Shown here piece by piece: positions 17,464 to 26,371 of a DNA stretch of 64,000 bases. Every line of letters begins with the position of its first letter. Position 1 is the first letter of the stretch. This DNA is from Trinickia fusca (lineage in GTDB: Bacteria > Pseudomonadota > Gammaproteobacteria > Burkholderiales > Burkholderiaceae): positions 713,548 to 777,547 of the forward strand of contig NZ_RBZV01000001.1 of assembly GCF_003628145.1 (NCBI RefSeq), given 5' to 3'. The notes under the pieces are model-generated. The model did not search any database. It was not told where the DNA came from and saw only the letters and a program-made list of their open reading frames with translations. Made by a program: the position numbers and the translations under genes.

Positions 17464-17500
17464 AAACGCAAAACGCCGGCTGAGCCGGCGTTTTGCGTTT
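17464..17500. terminator. Bidirectional intrinsic terminator between ompW and the DUF1289 gene
   Basis: A 17-bp perfect stem (left arm AAACGCAAAACGCCGGC) with a 3-base loop TGA. The right arm ends in TTTTGCGTTT and the left begins with AAACGC, so both converging genes can use it. Confidence 0.9.
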
Positions 17501-17539
17501 CAGTCGTCTATATAGAGAGTAGAGAGTAAGCGGACGGGC

Positions 17540-17743
17540 TCAGTCTCGGTCGTACTTAAAGCGCATGGCCGTGCCTTCGCGTTCGATGCGGGACCAGACG
17601 GCACGCTTTTCGTCTTCGCTGAGGAAGACCCAGTTCGAGACTTCCGTGGCCGTGCGGCCACAGCCTTTGCATATCTCGTCGAAGAGCGTCGAGCACACGC
17701 CGATGCAGGGGCTGTCGGGCCGGGAATGGAGTTCGGAGGTCAT
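17540..17743 (-). CDS. DUF1289 family small cysteine-rich protein
   Basis: 67 residues. It has the DUF1289 four-cysteine pattern: CIGVC near residue 13, CKGCGRT near residue 25, then a WxxLSEDEKRAVW helix. The cysteines probably bind a metal; the exact role of this widespread family is not established. It is convergent with ompW across the shared terminator. The start ATG lies at 17743. Confidence 0.9.
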   Translation of the reverse strand: MTSELHSRPDSPCIGVCSTLFDEICKGCGRTATEVSNWVFLSEDEKRAVWSRIEREGTAMRFKYDRD

Positions 17744-18190
17744 CGCGAAGCAGGTCGTAACAGGGAAAGAAGGGACGAATGGCGGTCGGCAGGGGCCGAC
17801 GAAGGCTCCATGTTAGCGCACACGGCACCTCGTTCCGGCATGGCGGGTCCGCACGAGATGAAAGCCAATCGAAGGAAATGACCGCGCCTGACCATGACTA
17901 GAAGATGACATCGATTATTTTCGTGGTGGACACGTGCCGATAACCCGATAAAATTGCGCGGCTTTGCGCGCGGCGTGCCGTGCGTGGTAGAAGACGAACG
18001 ATGCGTAGCGGACGTCGGCTGGGCGTGCGAAGGGGCGCTGTACCCTTTGTGCGACAGGTCGGCGTTTTTTTCGATTGCGCGGCGCATTTGATGGTAGTTT
18101 TCGAGTTTTTTAGGAGTCGCCTGCCTGACGCGGCGGCAAGGGCTTGGGAATAGGGGATCGGCCGGCTCGTCGATCCGGACGGAGAAGCGG
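17744..18190. promoter_or_regulatory. Intergenic region upstream of potF
   Basis: About 447 bases between divergent DUF1289 and potF genes. The right part is locally AT-rich (around 18060-18115, with runs TTTTTTTCGATTG and TTTTCGAGTTTTTTAGGAG), consistent with a promoter and leader for the pot operon. No convincing coding frame was seen. A GGAG motif sits directly ahead of the potF start. Confidence 0.4.
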
Positions 18191-19291
18191 ATGAAAGCAA
18201 AAATGTTGAGACACTTCGCCATGCTCGCGCTTTGCGCGACGGCCACCGTAGGCGCGGCCGCCAAGGACACGCAGCTGAATGTCTATAACTGGTCCGACTA
18301 CATCGCGAAGGACACTATTCCGAACTTCGAGAAGCAGACGGGCATCAAGGTTCGCTACGACAACTACGACAGCGACGACACGCTGCAAGCGAAGCTGCTG
18401 ACCGGCAACTCGGGCTACGACATCGTCGTGCCGACGAGCAACTACGCGGGCAAGCAGATCGCAGCGGGCATCTTCCAGCCGCTCGACAAGTCGAAGATGC
18501 CGAACCTGAAGTATCTCGACCCGGCGCTGATGGCGCTCGTGGCCGGCGCCGACCCCGGCAACAAATATGTGGTGCCCTGGGCCTGGGGCACGACGGGCCT
18601 CGGCTACAACGTCACGAAGGTCCAGCAGATCCTCGGCAAGAACGTGCCGCTCGACAACTGGGACATCCTGTTCAAGCCTGAGAACATTTCGAAGCTGAAG
18701 ACGTGCGGCGTGTCGGTGCTCGATGCGCCCGACCAGGTGTTCGCAGCGGCGCTGCACTACATCGGCAAGGATCCGATGAGCACGAACCCGGCCGACTATC
18801 AGGCCGCGCTCGCGATGATGAAGAAGATCCGTCCGTACATCACGCAGTTCAACTCGTCGGGCTATATCAACGACATGGTCGGCGGCGACATCTGCTTCAC
18901 GTACGGCTGGTCGGGCGACGTCGTGATCGCCAAGCACCGTACGCTCGAGGCCAAGAAGCCGTACAAGCTCGAGTACTACATTCCGAAGGGCGGTGCGCCG
19001 GTCTGGTTCGATGTGATGGCGATTCCGAAGGATGCCGGGCACAAGGAAGCGGCGCTGAACTGGATCAACTACATCGAAACGCCGCAAGTGCACGCCGCGA
19101 TCACCAATGCGGTGTACTACCCGAGCGCGAATGCCGAAGCGAAGAAGTACGTCGATCCGACGATCGCGAACGACCCGGCCGTCTATCCGCCGGCCGACGT
19201 CGTGAAGACGCTGTTCCTGCTCAAGCCGCTGCCGCCGGAAATCCAGCGTCTGCAAACGCGGCTGTGGACGGAATTCAAGTCGGGCCGCTAA
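18191..19291 (+). CDS. potF: Putrescine/polyamine ABC transporter substrate-binding protein PotF
   Basis: 366 residues. A signal peptide (FAMLALCATATVGAAA) precedes the PotD/PotF-type periplasmic binding domain: LNVYNWSDYIAKDTI at the mature start, GIKVRYDNYDSD, YDIVVPTSNY, VPWAWGTTGLGYN and DICFTYGWSGDVVIA. It captures putrescine-like polyamines in the periplasm and delivers them to PotGHI. First gene of potFGHI; a GC-rich hairpin separates it from potG, which usually allows higher expression of the binding protein. Confidence 0.94.
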   Translation: MKAKMLRHFAMLALCATATVGAAAKDTQLNVYNWSDYIAKDTIPNFEKQTGIKVRYDNYDSDDTLQAKLLTGNSGYDIVVPTSNYAGKQIAAGIFQPLDKSKMPNLKYLDPALMALVAGADPGNKYVVPWAWGTTGLGYNVTKVQQILGKNVPLDNWDILFKPENISKLKTCGVSVLDAPDQVFAAALHYIGKDPMSTNPADYQAALAMMKKIRPYITQFNSSGYINDMVGGDICFTYGWSGDVVIAKHRTLEAKKPYKLEYYIPKGGAPVWFDVMAIPKDAGHKEAALNWINYIETPQVHAAITNAVYYPSANAEAKKYVDPTIANDPAVYPPADVVKTLFLLKPLPPEIQRLQTRLWTEFKSGR

Positions 19292-19331
19292 ACAGATGTG
19301 CCGCCCAGGCGGCATCGAACGTGGCATCAAG

Positions 19332-19358
19332 AAGCCCCCGGACCGTTGCCGGGGGCTT
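19332..19358 (+). terminator. Hairpin between potF and potG (possible attenuating or mRNA-stabilising terminator)
   Basis: Stem AAGCCCCCGG / CCGGGGGCTT with a 7-base loop, followed by only a short T-run (TTTG). It probably reduces read-through from potF into potGHI or protects the potF 3' end. Confidence 0.65.
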
Positions 19359-19392
19359 TGTACGTCAAACGAGTGGAGTCAAGCAGCACATC

Positions 19393-20556
19393 ATGAGTGA
19401 TCAAGCGAGCTCGCAGGCCGGTAGCGGCGCGCGCCCAATGGGTATGGCGTCGGCGGAAGGGACGTCGACGGAGAATTTTGTCCAGATCGTCGACGTCGTC
19501 AAGAAGTTCGACGAAACGGTGGCCGTCAAGAACGTCAGTTTGTCGGTGGCCAAGGGCGAGCTGTTCGCCCTGCTCGGCAGCTCCGGCTGCGGCAAGTCGA
19601 CGCTGCTGCGCATGCTGGCCGGCTTCGAGGCGGTGACCTCGGGCAAGATCCTCATCGACGGGGAAGATCTCGCGACGCTGCCGCCGTATCGCCGGCCCGT
19701 CAACATGATGTTCCAGTCGTACGCGCTGTTTCCGCACATGACGGTCGAAGCGAACGTGGCGTTCGGGCTCAAGCAGGAGGGCGTGCCCAAGGCCGAGCTC
19801 AAGGATCGCGTGCACGACGCGCTGGAGCTCGTGCAGATGGGCCGCTTTGCCAAGCGCAAGCCGCATCAGCTCTCGGGCGGCCAGCAGCAGCGCGTCGCGC
19901 TCGCGCGTTCGCTCGTGAAGCGCCCCAAGCTGCTGCTGCTCGACGAGCCGATGTCGGCGCTCGACAAGCAGATCCGTCAGCGCACGCAGATCGAGCTCGT
20001 GAACATTCTCGATCGCGTCGGCGTCACATGCATCATGGTCACGCATGACCAGGAAGAGGCGATGACGATGGCTTCGCGCCTGGCCGTCATGAGCGAAGGC
20101 AGCATCGTGCAGCTCGGCACGCCGCATGAAGTCTACGAGTACCCGAATTCGCGTTTCTCGGCCGAGTTCATCGGCTCGACGAACCTGTTCGACGGGCATG
20201 TCATCGAGGACGAGCCCGACCACATTTTCGTCGAAACGTCCGATCTGCCGTCCCAGCTGTACGTGAACCACGGCATCACGGGCCCGCTCGGCATGCCGGT
20301 GACGATCTCGGTGCGGCCCGAGCGCATCGCGCTCACGCGCAAGCCGCCCGAAGGCGCCTACAACTGGGGCCGCGGCACGGTGTCGAACATCGCGTATCTC
20401 GGCGGCCATTCGCTGTATCACGTCAAGCTCGACTCGGGCAAGACGGTGGTCGCAAGCGTCTCGAGCCTCGCACTCTCCGAGATCGAAACGCCGACGTGGG
20501 GTGACGAGGTCTATGTACGCTGGAGCGCGAGCGCAGGGGTGGTGCTGACGTCATGA
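19393..20556 (+). CDS. potG: Putrescine ABC transporter ATP-binding protein PotG
   Basis: About 387 residues from ATG 19393. Walker A GSSGCGKST (~61-69), Q-loop MMFQSYALFPHM, signature LSGGQQQRVALARSL (~158-172), Walker B LLLLDEPMSALD (~178-189) and H-loop VTHDQEEAM. The C-terminal third is a TOBE domain (VSVRPERIAL-like, here ISVRPERIALT). It powers polyamine import at the cytoplasmic face. It overlaps potH by 4 bases (ATGA), so translation is coupled. The first ~30 residues form a Ser/Gly-rich extension. Confidence 0.95.
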   Translation: MSDQASSQAGSGARPMGMASAEGTSTENFVQIVDVVKKFDETVAVKNVSLSVAKGELFALLGSSGCGKSTLLRMLAGFEAVTSGKILIDGEDLATLPPYRRPVNMMFQSYALFPHMTVEANVAFGLKQEGVPKAELKDRVHDALELVQMGRFAKRKPHQLSGGQQQRVALARSLVKRPKLLLLDEPMSALDKQIRQRTQIELVNILDRVGVTCIMVTHDQEEAMTMASRLAVMSEGSIVQLGTPHEVYEYPNSRFSAEFIGSTNLFDGHVIEDEPDHIFVETSDLPSQLYVNHGITGPLGMPVTISVRPERIALTRKPPEGAYNWGRGTVSNIAYLGGHSLYHVKLDSGKTVVASVSSLALSEIETPTWGDEVYVRWSASAGVVLTS

Positions 20557-21482
20557 AAGCGTTGTTGACTTCGATCGCCATGTGGCCGGCCCGGCGCCTC
20601 AGGCTGACGGGCAGTACGGCCGTCGTCGCGGGGCCGTTCCTCTGGCTGCTGCTGTTCTTCTTCGTGCCGTTCCTGCTCGTCGTCAAGATCAGCTTTGCCG
20701 AGCTGCAGCTCGGCATTCCGCCGTACACCGAGCTCACGTCCATCAAGGACGGCGTCGTGCAGATCGCGCTGAACGTCCAGCACTACGCGTTTCTGTTCAG
20801 CGACACCCTGTACTTCGCGACCTACGTCAATTCGGTGCTCGTCGCTGCCGTCACGACGTTGCTGTGCCTCGTGATCGGCTATCCGATGGCGTATTACATC
20901 GCGCGCTCGAATCCGAATTCGCGCAATCTGCTGATGATGGCCGTCATGCTGCCGTTCTGGACGTCGTTCCTGATTCGCGTCTACGCGTGGGTCGGCATCC
21001 TCAAGAACAATGGGCTGCTCAACAACTTCCTGATGGCGATCGGCCTGATCCATACGCCGATCGAGCTGTATCGCACGAATGCGGCCGTCTATATCGGCAT
21101 GGTGTACTCGTTTCTGCCGTTTCTCGTGATGCCGCTGTACGCGCACCTCGTGAAGATGGACCTCACGCTGCTCGAGGCCGCCTACGACCTCGGCGCGAAG
21201 CCGTGGAAGGCATTCGTGCAAATCACGCTGCCGTTGTCGAAGAACGGGATCATCGCCGGGTGTCTGCTCGTGTTCATTCCGGCCGTGGGCGAGTATGTGA
21301 TTCCCGAACTGCTCGGCGGTGCCAACACGCTGATGATCGGTCGCGTCATGTGGAACGAGTTCTTCAACAACGCGGACTGGCCGATGGCTTCGGCCGTCAC
21401 GTGTGCGATGGTGCTGCTGCTGCTCGTGCCGATGGCGCTGTTCCAGTACTTTCAAGCCAAACAACTGGAAACGCGCCGATGA
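20553..21482 (+). CDS. potH: Putrescine ABC transporter permease PotH
   Basis: 309 residues, six predicted membrane helices. The BPD_transp_1 EAA loop is seen as EAAYDLGAKPWKAFVQITLPLS (~208-229), which docks on PotG. N-terminal helix WLLLFFFVPFLLVVKISF. It forms the inner-membrane channel with PotI. The start overlaps the potG stop (ATGA), and potI starts by the same overlap. Confidence 0.95.
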   Translation: MKALLTSIAMWPARRLRLTGSTAVVAGPFLWLLLFFFVPFLLVVKISFAELQLGIPPYTELTSIKDGVVQIALNVQHYAFLFSDTLYFATYVNSVLVAAVTTLLCLVIGYPMAYYIARSNPNSRNLLMMAVMLPFWTSFLIRVYAWVGILKNNGLLNNFLMAIGLIHTPIELYRTNAAVYIGMVYSFLPFLVMPLYAHLVKMDLTLLEAAYDLGAKPWKAFVQITLPLSKNGIIAGCLLVFIPAVGEYVIPELLGGANTLMIGRVMWNEFFNNADWPMASAVTCAMVLLLLVPMALFQYFQAKQLETRR

Positions 21483-22300
21483 TCAAACCGAATCGCACCT
21501 TGCAGCTGGTGACCCTCGGCATCGGCTTCGCATTCCTGTACATCCCGATCCTGAGCCTGATCGTCTATTCGTTCAACGAGTCGCAACTCGTGACGGTGTG
21601 GACGCATTTCTCGATGCGCTGGTATGCGGCGCTCGCGAACGACGACGAACTCATCACGGCGTTCTGGCTGTCGCTGCGTATTGCGTTGCTGACGGCTTTC
21701 GCATCGGTCTTCATCGGCACGTGGGCCGGCTTCGTGCTCGCGCGCATGGGTCGCTTTCGCGGCTTCACGCTGTTCACGGGCATGATCAACGCGCCGCTCG
21801 TGATCCCCGAGGTGATTCAGGGCATCTCGCTGCTGCTGCTGTTCATCGAAATGGGCAAGTGGCTCGGCTGGCCGGGCGGGCGGGGGCTCGTGACGATCTG
21901 GATCGGCCACGTCATGCTGTGCATGTCGTATGTCGCGATCATCGTGCAGTCGCGCGTGCGTGAGCTCAATCCGTCGCTCGAGGAAGCGGCGCTCGATTTG
22001 GGGGCGACGCCGTTCAAGGTTTTTTTCGCGATCACGCTGCCGCTGATCTCGCAAGCGCTGATGTCGGGCTGGCTGTTGTCGTTCACGTTGTCGATTGATG
22101 ATCTCGTGCTGTCGGCGTTCTTGTCGGGGCCGGGGTCGACGACATTGCCGCTTGTCGTGTTCTCGCGGGTGCGGCTGGGGTTGAATCCCGAGATGAATGC
22201 GCTGGCGACGCTGTTTATCGGTGTCGTGACGGTGGGCGTGATCGGCATCAACTATTTCTTGCTGAAGGCGGAGAAGAAACGGATGGCGGGTGTGGCGTAA
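21479..22300 (+). CDS. potI: Putrescine ABC transporter permease PotI
   Basis: 273 residues, six membrane helices. The EAA loop reads EEAALDLGATPFKVFFAITLP (~177-197). The N-terminal helix LVTLGIGFAFLYIPILSLIVYSFNES is typical of PotI/PotC permeases. Last gene of potFGHI, followed by an intrinsic terminator at 22330-22378. Confidence 0.95.
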   Translation: MIKPNRTLQLVTLGIGFAFLYIPILSLIVYSFNESQLVTVWTHFSMRWYAALANDDELITAFWLSLRIALLTAFASVFIGTWAGFVLARMGRFRGFTLFTGMINAPLVIPEVIQGISLLLLFIEMGKWLGWPGGRGLVTIWIGHVMLCMSYVAIIVQSRVRELNPSLEEAALDLGATPFKVFFAITLPLISQALMSGWLLSFTLSIDDLVLSAFLSGPGSTTLPLVVFSRVRLGLNPEMNALATLFIGVVTVGVIGINYFLLKAEKKRMAGVA

Positions 22301-22329
22301 CACGCGACGGGTGTGAGCGCCAGCAGATC

Positions 22330-22378
22330 GCCCGTCCTTGCCGTGCAGAAAGACGGAAGGACAGAAGGACGGGCTTTT
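22330..22378 (+). terminator. Terminator of the potFGHI operon
   Basis: Arms GCCCGTCCTT and AAGGACGGGC enclose a 25-base loop and are followed directly by TTTT. Confidence 0.75.
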
Positions 22379-22453
22379 CCATGCTGGGAAGGTCTGCGCC
22401 TAGTCCATCGGCTCGCTACGTGCAACCGCCGAAGCACTTCCTCAGAGCGAACA

Positions 22454-23128
22454 TCAGTAGCATCTCTGCACTCCGGATTGACGGTAGGTGATTGTCCCAG
22501 GTTCTCGGGTTACGTACTGCTGGTTGTAGCCTCTGAACGGGATGTGCGTACGCTTGGCAGACTGAAGAAATTCCTCTAGCTGTCGTTCGAGAGCGAGTTG
22601 CTCTTGCGCATACTTGTTGAAGATATTCGCGCCCTTGCCGTTGTTGCGTTTAAGGACCTCCGGTAGCTTACCGAGGGTGTACATGAAATGGTCTTCGTAC
22701 AGCACGGCCTGAGCCTGAGTCGGCCACGGGTCGACGACGATGAAATGCCCTTGAAACCAGCTGAGCTTACCGAGCAGGCAAAACGAGTGGTCGGCGTTCC
22801 GTGCGCTCACCCACAGCACTTGGTATTGCGGGCCGATGCTCTCGCGGCACCGGACGTACGCACAGGCCGCCATCTCGCCGCAGTTCCCGGCCCCGGCGAC
22901 AACCGCGGCGAGGGCCATACGTCGGGGATGCCTGCCCTCTTTCTGGGGATGGGCATTATGCTGTCGCGCAAACCGCGTACGCAGTTTCGCTTCCGGCCCA
23001 TACGCGTTGTAGGACTCTTGTTGGTTTGAGCTACCGAAGTGTAGGTCTTGTTTGACCTGTTTGATTACGGCATCGCCGATCTCAAGTAGTCGCTTTTCTT
23101 CGGGGGTGACTTCCTTTGTGATGTTCAT
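22454..23128 (-). CDS. Predicted papain/transglutaminase-like cysteine enzyme, accessory-region protein
   Basis: 224 residues. A possible catalytic triad is visible in the usual order: Cys83 in GNCGEMA, His114 in ADHSFCLLG and Asp133 in VVDPW. This C...DHxF...DPW arrangement is seen in transglutaminase-like and papain-like proteases, including several secreted bacterial effectors. No signal peptide. The C-terminal part (~150-200) is helical and charged, followed by a Tyr/Arg-rich tail ending RCY. It lies at the left edge of a patch with several other cysteine-enzyme-like genes. Effector, toxin or peptide-processing role is inference; specific substrate unknown. Base composition is a little less GC-rich than the core genes. 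Confidence 0.65.
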   Translation of the reverse strand: MNITKEVTPEEKRLLEIGDAVIKQVKQDLHFGSSNQQESYNAYGPEAKLRTRFARQHNAHPQKEGRHPRRMALAAVVAGAGNCGEMAACAYVRCRESIGPQYQVLWVSARNADHSFCLLGKLSWFQGHFIVVDPWPTQAQAVLYEDHFMYTLGKLPEVLKRNNGKGANIFNKYAQEQLALERQLEEFLQSAKRTHIPFRGYNQQYVTREPGTITYRQSGVQRCY

Positions 23129-23428
23129 ACAGGATCAATGTGTGACAGTGCGACGGGGAACTGTGGTGGAGTGTCCCGGTGCCGCTGGGATGAAGCGGGA
23201 CATGGGTTTCTCGGTCGGTAAACACTCGAACGCCGTGAAGGCAATCGATAGCACCGCTCGCGCTTGGCATGACCTGAGGCAACACGGAAATCGTGCTTCA
23301 CACGAGCGAAAGAGATTGTCGTCGCTATACGATGGTCGTGTCGCAGCGAAATTTCTGATTGGTCAAGTGACGATTCTTTGAATTCGCTCACGGCGTGGGC
23401 CCTCGTCACAGGAAATTGGTACGTGAGC
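23129..23428. other. Non-coding stretch in the accessory patch
   Basis: About 300 bases upstream of the cysteine-enzyme-like gene and beyond the end of the decayed lyase fragment. I see no convincing gene, repeat or RNA; composition is closer to 50% GC than the core regions. It may contain the minus-strand promoter of the gene starting at 23128. Confidence 0.35.
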
Positions 23429-23701
23429 TCAGGCGTAGCCGGACCTGCCGAGTACCGCGTCGTATTCGTCCAGTGGCATCAGTGGTTGCGGGCTCGCCGC
23501 CGTTGTCCCACGCACGCGAACATGCTCAGCAAGTAACGTCATCATCCCCGCGTAGGCGAGTGTCGATGACACCGGAAAGCTCAGCAACTTCACGTCGACG
23601 GCATCAGCGAATGCGCGCCCACGCTCGACCATTTCGCTCATGGTCAAAAGGCCGAGGTCCGGCGCGCCGATCAACGATGCGGATAACCCGTTCCCGATCA
23701 T
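23429..23701 (-). pseudogene. Remnant of an isocitrate lyase / PEP mutase family gene
   Basis: The translated minus strand begins with a recognisable piece of the family's N-terminal region (GNGLSASLIGAPDLGLLTMSEMVERGR, equivalent to GYGxSASLLGxPDLGLLT) and runs to AFADAVDV. The conserved continuation (PVIADADTGYG and the catalytic core) is missing. Instead it jumps to a C-terminal-like end (STLAYAGMMTLLAEHV, then MPLDEYDAVLGRSGYA). An internal deletion of roughly 170 codons is inferred, and there is no proper start. It overlaps no functional gene and is best read as a decayed metabolic gene. Confidence 0.65.
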
Positions 23702-23714
23702 ATGGAGCGAAATT

Positions 23715-24023
23715 CTAATCGCGCTTACGGACCGGATACGAGTCGGGATGGATAAGAACGAGGTTTGAGGCTGAGGGTAACAGTGCAACCGAGGTCGTGC
23801 GGGTTATGGCATTGATTTCTTCCTCTGACGGTGCCGTCGAAACGCGACGTCCGCCCCATACTTGAGCGCTGACTGGGCGAGGATCATCGGGATGCGGCGC
23901 TTCCCAGGAGATCTCCAAGGAGTCGCCGGAAGGGAATTCCAGAACGAGGGAGTCCGCCGTGAGGCGTACCAACTGCCCTGATGCATCTGGGATGTACGCT
24001 TTGATCTGTTTCGGATCGGTCAT
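23715..24023 (-). CDS. Small protein of unknown function (DUF971-like)
   Basis: 102 residues from ATG 24023 with GGAG 8 bases upstream on the minus strand. Beta-rich: DASGQLVRLTADSLVLEFPSGDSLEISWEAP. The pattern of a strand, then LxxxxLxFPsGDxLxIsWE recalls small DUF971-like beta domains, but the rest does not obviously fit. Ends 13 bases before the decayed lyase fragment. Probably a real, expressed small gene; function unknown. Confidence 0.5.
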   Translation of the reverse strand: MTDPKQIKAYIPDASGQLVRLTADSLVLEFPSGDSLEISWEAPHPDDPRPVSAQVWGGRRVSTAPSEEEINAITRTTSVALLPSASNLVLIHPDSYPVRKRD

Positions 24024-24193
24024 ATTTGGCTCCAGTGGGTGTGTGACGGATTGGTTAGCGTGACGCACAGGGCATCAGTCGAGCGATCGTCGTGAGTGTT
24101 CTCAGACGATTCGCAATGCGTGGGGGGCGGAGGTTCCTTTAGCCGCCGGCCGACGAGGCACATCACAGAGCGAACTCCGACTTCAAATTCGAT

Positions 24194-25648
24194 TTATGCA
24201 ACAACGCCCACCTTGACGTTCATCTCCTTCAGCAGGGCGGCCAGTTCGCGGTTTGTGAAATCGCGGTTTTTCTTGTGGTAGTCGCCGCGCTTTTCGAGGA
24301 TTTTTACCGCCATCTCGGCGGCCGCCAGCCTCGGTACGCCAGCCCTGTTCTGCAGGTATTGGCTCAACTCGACGTGACTCGACGTCATCGCATCCAGTTC
24401 GCCATCCATGAACAGGGCACGGATCAGGGGCATCTCTTCGACTCGCGCTCCTAACTTGATCCGCGCATACTCGCGCATCACGGAGCGAATATTCGCGCGA
24501 TTGGCAAGAATGCCCGGCGGCGGCTGACTGATTTGGGTGCCTGGGGCGTTGAAAAGAGCGTCGAGACCCTGGCTGACCCCAAGCGAATGGGACTGGGCTC
24601 CCACCACAACAATGTCCCGGTGTGTCGTTGCAATTCCTACTGCGGCTCGCCCCTCCTGACCGTGGACCACGAGCGGCGCCATATCGCTGACGATATACGG
24701 GGCGAAATACGACATCGCCGGGGCCGAGGAACCGATCGCGCTGACGACCCTCGATACCGGCAGTACGCTCGACGATTTGAATGACCCGTTTGAAAGGTTG
24801 GTGAGATTTTTGAAGTACACCAGTATCCCAGGCTCGCGCATGTCGCCGAAATCGTTGAGCTGGTTACGTTCCTCGAATCCCGCGATGTCGCCGGTGAAAA
24901 GAAGGCCGTGTTCGCGTAGAAATCTCAGTGTCTGGCTGTTGCGACCTCCCGGGTTTGCGCTGAGGAAGGCACGTCCATTGTTGGGCCCCACGACATAAGG
25001 TATCGCGCCATAGGCAGTGCAGACCTCCGCGTTCCACATCGCAGTCGGTCCGTCACCGACGATCAGTACGATGCTGCCGCTTTTGACCACCAAACCGGTT
25101 GAGACCCCCTGCGACCCTGTGAGGTACTCCCCAAACGGGCGCTCGATGCCCAGATGCCTTTTTTGGGTAGGCACATTCACCGACCTCTCGGGCCCGGCAC
25201 CTAACGCTGCAATCACTTCGCTCGCGATGATTTCCAGCGGGGGACAGCCAGGCGATGAAACAGTCGCGACGATCTCATGGTGATCGTACTTCTCGATTTT
25301 CGTTACCGTTCCGTTGATCTCCAGCCCCTTGCCGAGTTCGAGTGCGGTCTGTTTCTGCCATCGCATGCTTTTCTGGAGTTCCTCGACTTTCGCAAACCCG
25401 CCCGATGGAGGGCCGCTCTGCGTTCCCACCAGATTGAGCGCTGCCGAACTTTGCCCCAACCGCAACCCAGCCAGCACGTGTTGCCAGTCAAACGGCTGCG
25501 CGCCGGGTCTGCCCACGATGGCCAACGGCAGGTCCACGCCATCGGCCTTCGCATGCGGCGTGCGCTGCGCCCAACGAGACAGCGCCTCGATCGCTGTCGG
25601 GCCCCTGCCTATCAGAAGCCTTCCTACACTCAAAACAGGATTCTTCAT
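24194..25648 (-). CDS. Rossmann-fold (FAD/NAD(P)-binding) oxidoreductase-like protein of unknown substrate
   Basis: 484 residues. A dinucleotide-binding motif VLIVGDGPTAMWNAEV lies at about residues 192-207 with a strand/loop/helix pattern as in flavin-dependent pyridine-nucleotide oxidoreductases, followed by YVVGPNNGR. A second strand-rich segment (~330-370) has HRDIVVVGAQSHSLGV, typical of the C-terminal FAD region. The N-terminus (IGRGPTAIEALSRWAQ) is unusual for the family. No signal peptide. It sits on the same strand, 105 bases downstream of the C39-like protease-like gene, so the two may form a transcription unit. A modification partner of that protein is conceivable, unproven. Confidence 0.55.
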   Translation of the reverse strand: MKNPVLSVGRLLIGRGPTAIEALSRWAQRTPHAKADGVDLPLAIVGRPGAQPFDWQHVLAGLRLGQSSAALNLVGTQSGPPSGGFAKVEELQKSMRWQKQTALELGKGLEINGTVTKIEKYDHHEIVATVSSPGCPPLEIIASEVIAALGAGPERSVNVPTQKRHLGIERPFGEYLTGSQGVSTGLVVKSGSIVLIVGDGPTAMWNAEVCTAYGAIPYVVGPNNGRAFLSANPGGRNSQTLRFLREHGLLFTGDIAGFEERNQLNDFGDMREPGILVYFKNLTNLSNGSFKSSSVLPVSRVVSAIGSSAPAMSYFAPYIVSDMAPLVVHGQEGRAAVGIATTHRDIVVVGAQSHSLGVSQGLDALFNAPGTQISQPPPGILANRANIRSVMREYARIKLGARVEEMPLIRALFMDGELDAMTSSHVELSQYLQNRAGVPRLAAAEMAVKILEKRGDYHKKNRDFTNRELAALLKEMNVKVGVVA

Positions 25649-25753
25649 CGTTCTTCTCCTCGCTCAAATCCTTTTCCAGCCTCTACGGTGCCTCGTTTGT
25701 AACGCTGACTGCACGAGAGCTCGCACCAAGCCTGACCAAAGACAACTCGGAAA

Positions 25754-26371
25754 TCACGTTCCGGACGGGCGAAAGTGATTGGCGGTAGTAGGGGGGGAAG
25801 TAGTCGTTGAGATCCCATGTCGACGCGCTACGGCGATCATCGAAAATACTTCTTCCCAATCAAGCCAATTATTAAATGCCGAGATAGACATCCTCAAATT
25901 TGGCCCGCGCCAAGGATCATGGTATATTATTTCGCTCTCGCTAATTCCAATCAAAAGAATCCAATGACTAACTACACCATAGCGCACCTTTGATGCGCAA
26001 ATCACCGGGCCATTGACAATCAGGTACTTTGCCAGGTCATTCATCGTCAAGGCGGTTTGGCCAATCCTATCTCTGGGCAATGAAGGTGTAAGGCCGGCCG
26101 ATTGAAGTTGGCTTATGAGTATACCTGAACTTGTTCCATCCAATACGCCTCGCGGGTTATTCAATGACATCCGGTATGGCCTATTGTGGAATGCCATAAG
26201 CATGTTTATGCAGGCATCTCCGCATAGATTGATGTGTTGCTGATGGATGTATCTGACTTTGTGGTAAATTAGTGTCGAATAATCGCTTTTATATGACTTG
26301 TCCAATGATGGATCAAATTGAGCGTCACTGCTGAAGTCAAAAAAATATTTAAGCGGACCACGTAATCGCAT
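25754..26371 (-). CDS. Predicted papain-like (C39/AvrRpt2-like) cysteine protease
   Basis: 205 residues from ATG 26371, preceded by GGAGAGGG. Candidate triad: Cys50 in INLCGDACINMLMAF (compare CGxAxLxM of C39 and related proteases), His136 in VSHWILLIG and Asp152 in HDPWRGP. The HW...(V/L)xG...hDPW pattern is characteristic of the papain-like C39_2 / AvrRpt2 group, which cleave bacteriocin leaders or host proteins. The C-terminus (~175-205) is Thr/Pro-rich and probably disordered. The coding sequence is clearly AT-richer than the core genes, suggesting horizontal origin. No signal peptide or ABC domain. Confidence 0.7.
   Translation of the reverse strand: MRLRGPLKYFFDFSSDAQFDPSLDKSYKSDYSTLIYHKVRYIHQQHINLCGDACINMLMAFHNRPYRMSLNNPRGVLDGTSSGILISQLQSAGLTPSLPRDRIGQTALTMNDLAKYLIVNGPVICASKVRYGVVSHWILLIGISESEIIYHDPWRGPNLRMSISAFNNWLDWEEVFSMIAVARRHGISTTTSPPTTANHFRPSGT

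Noticed and set aside
17740..18270. Minus-strand frames upstream of potF
   Set aside because: No recognisable protein features, overlaps the start of potF and the likely promoter.
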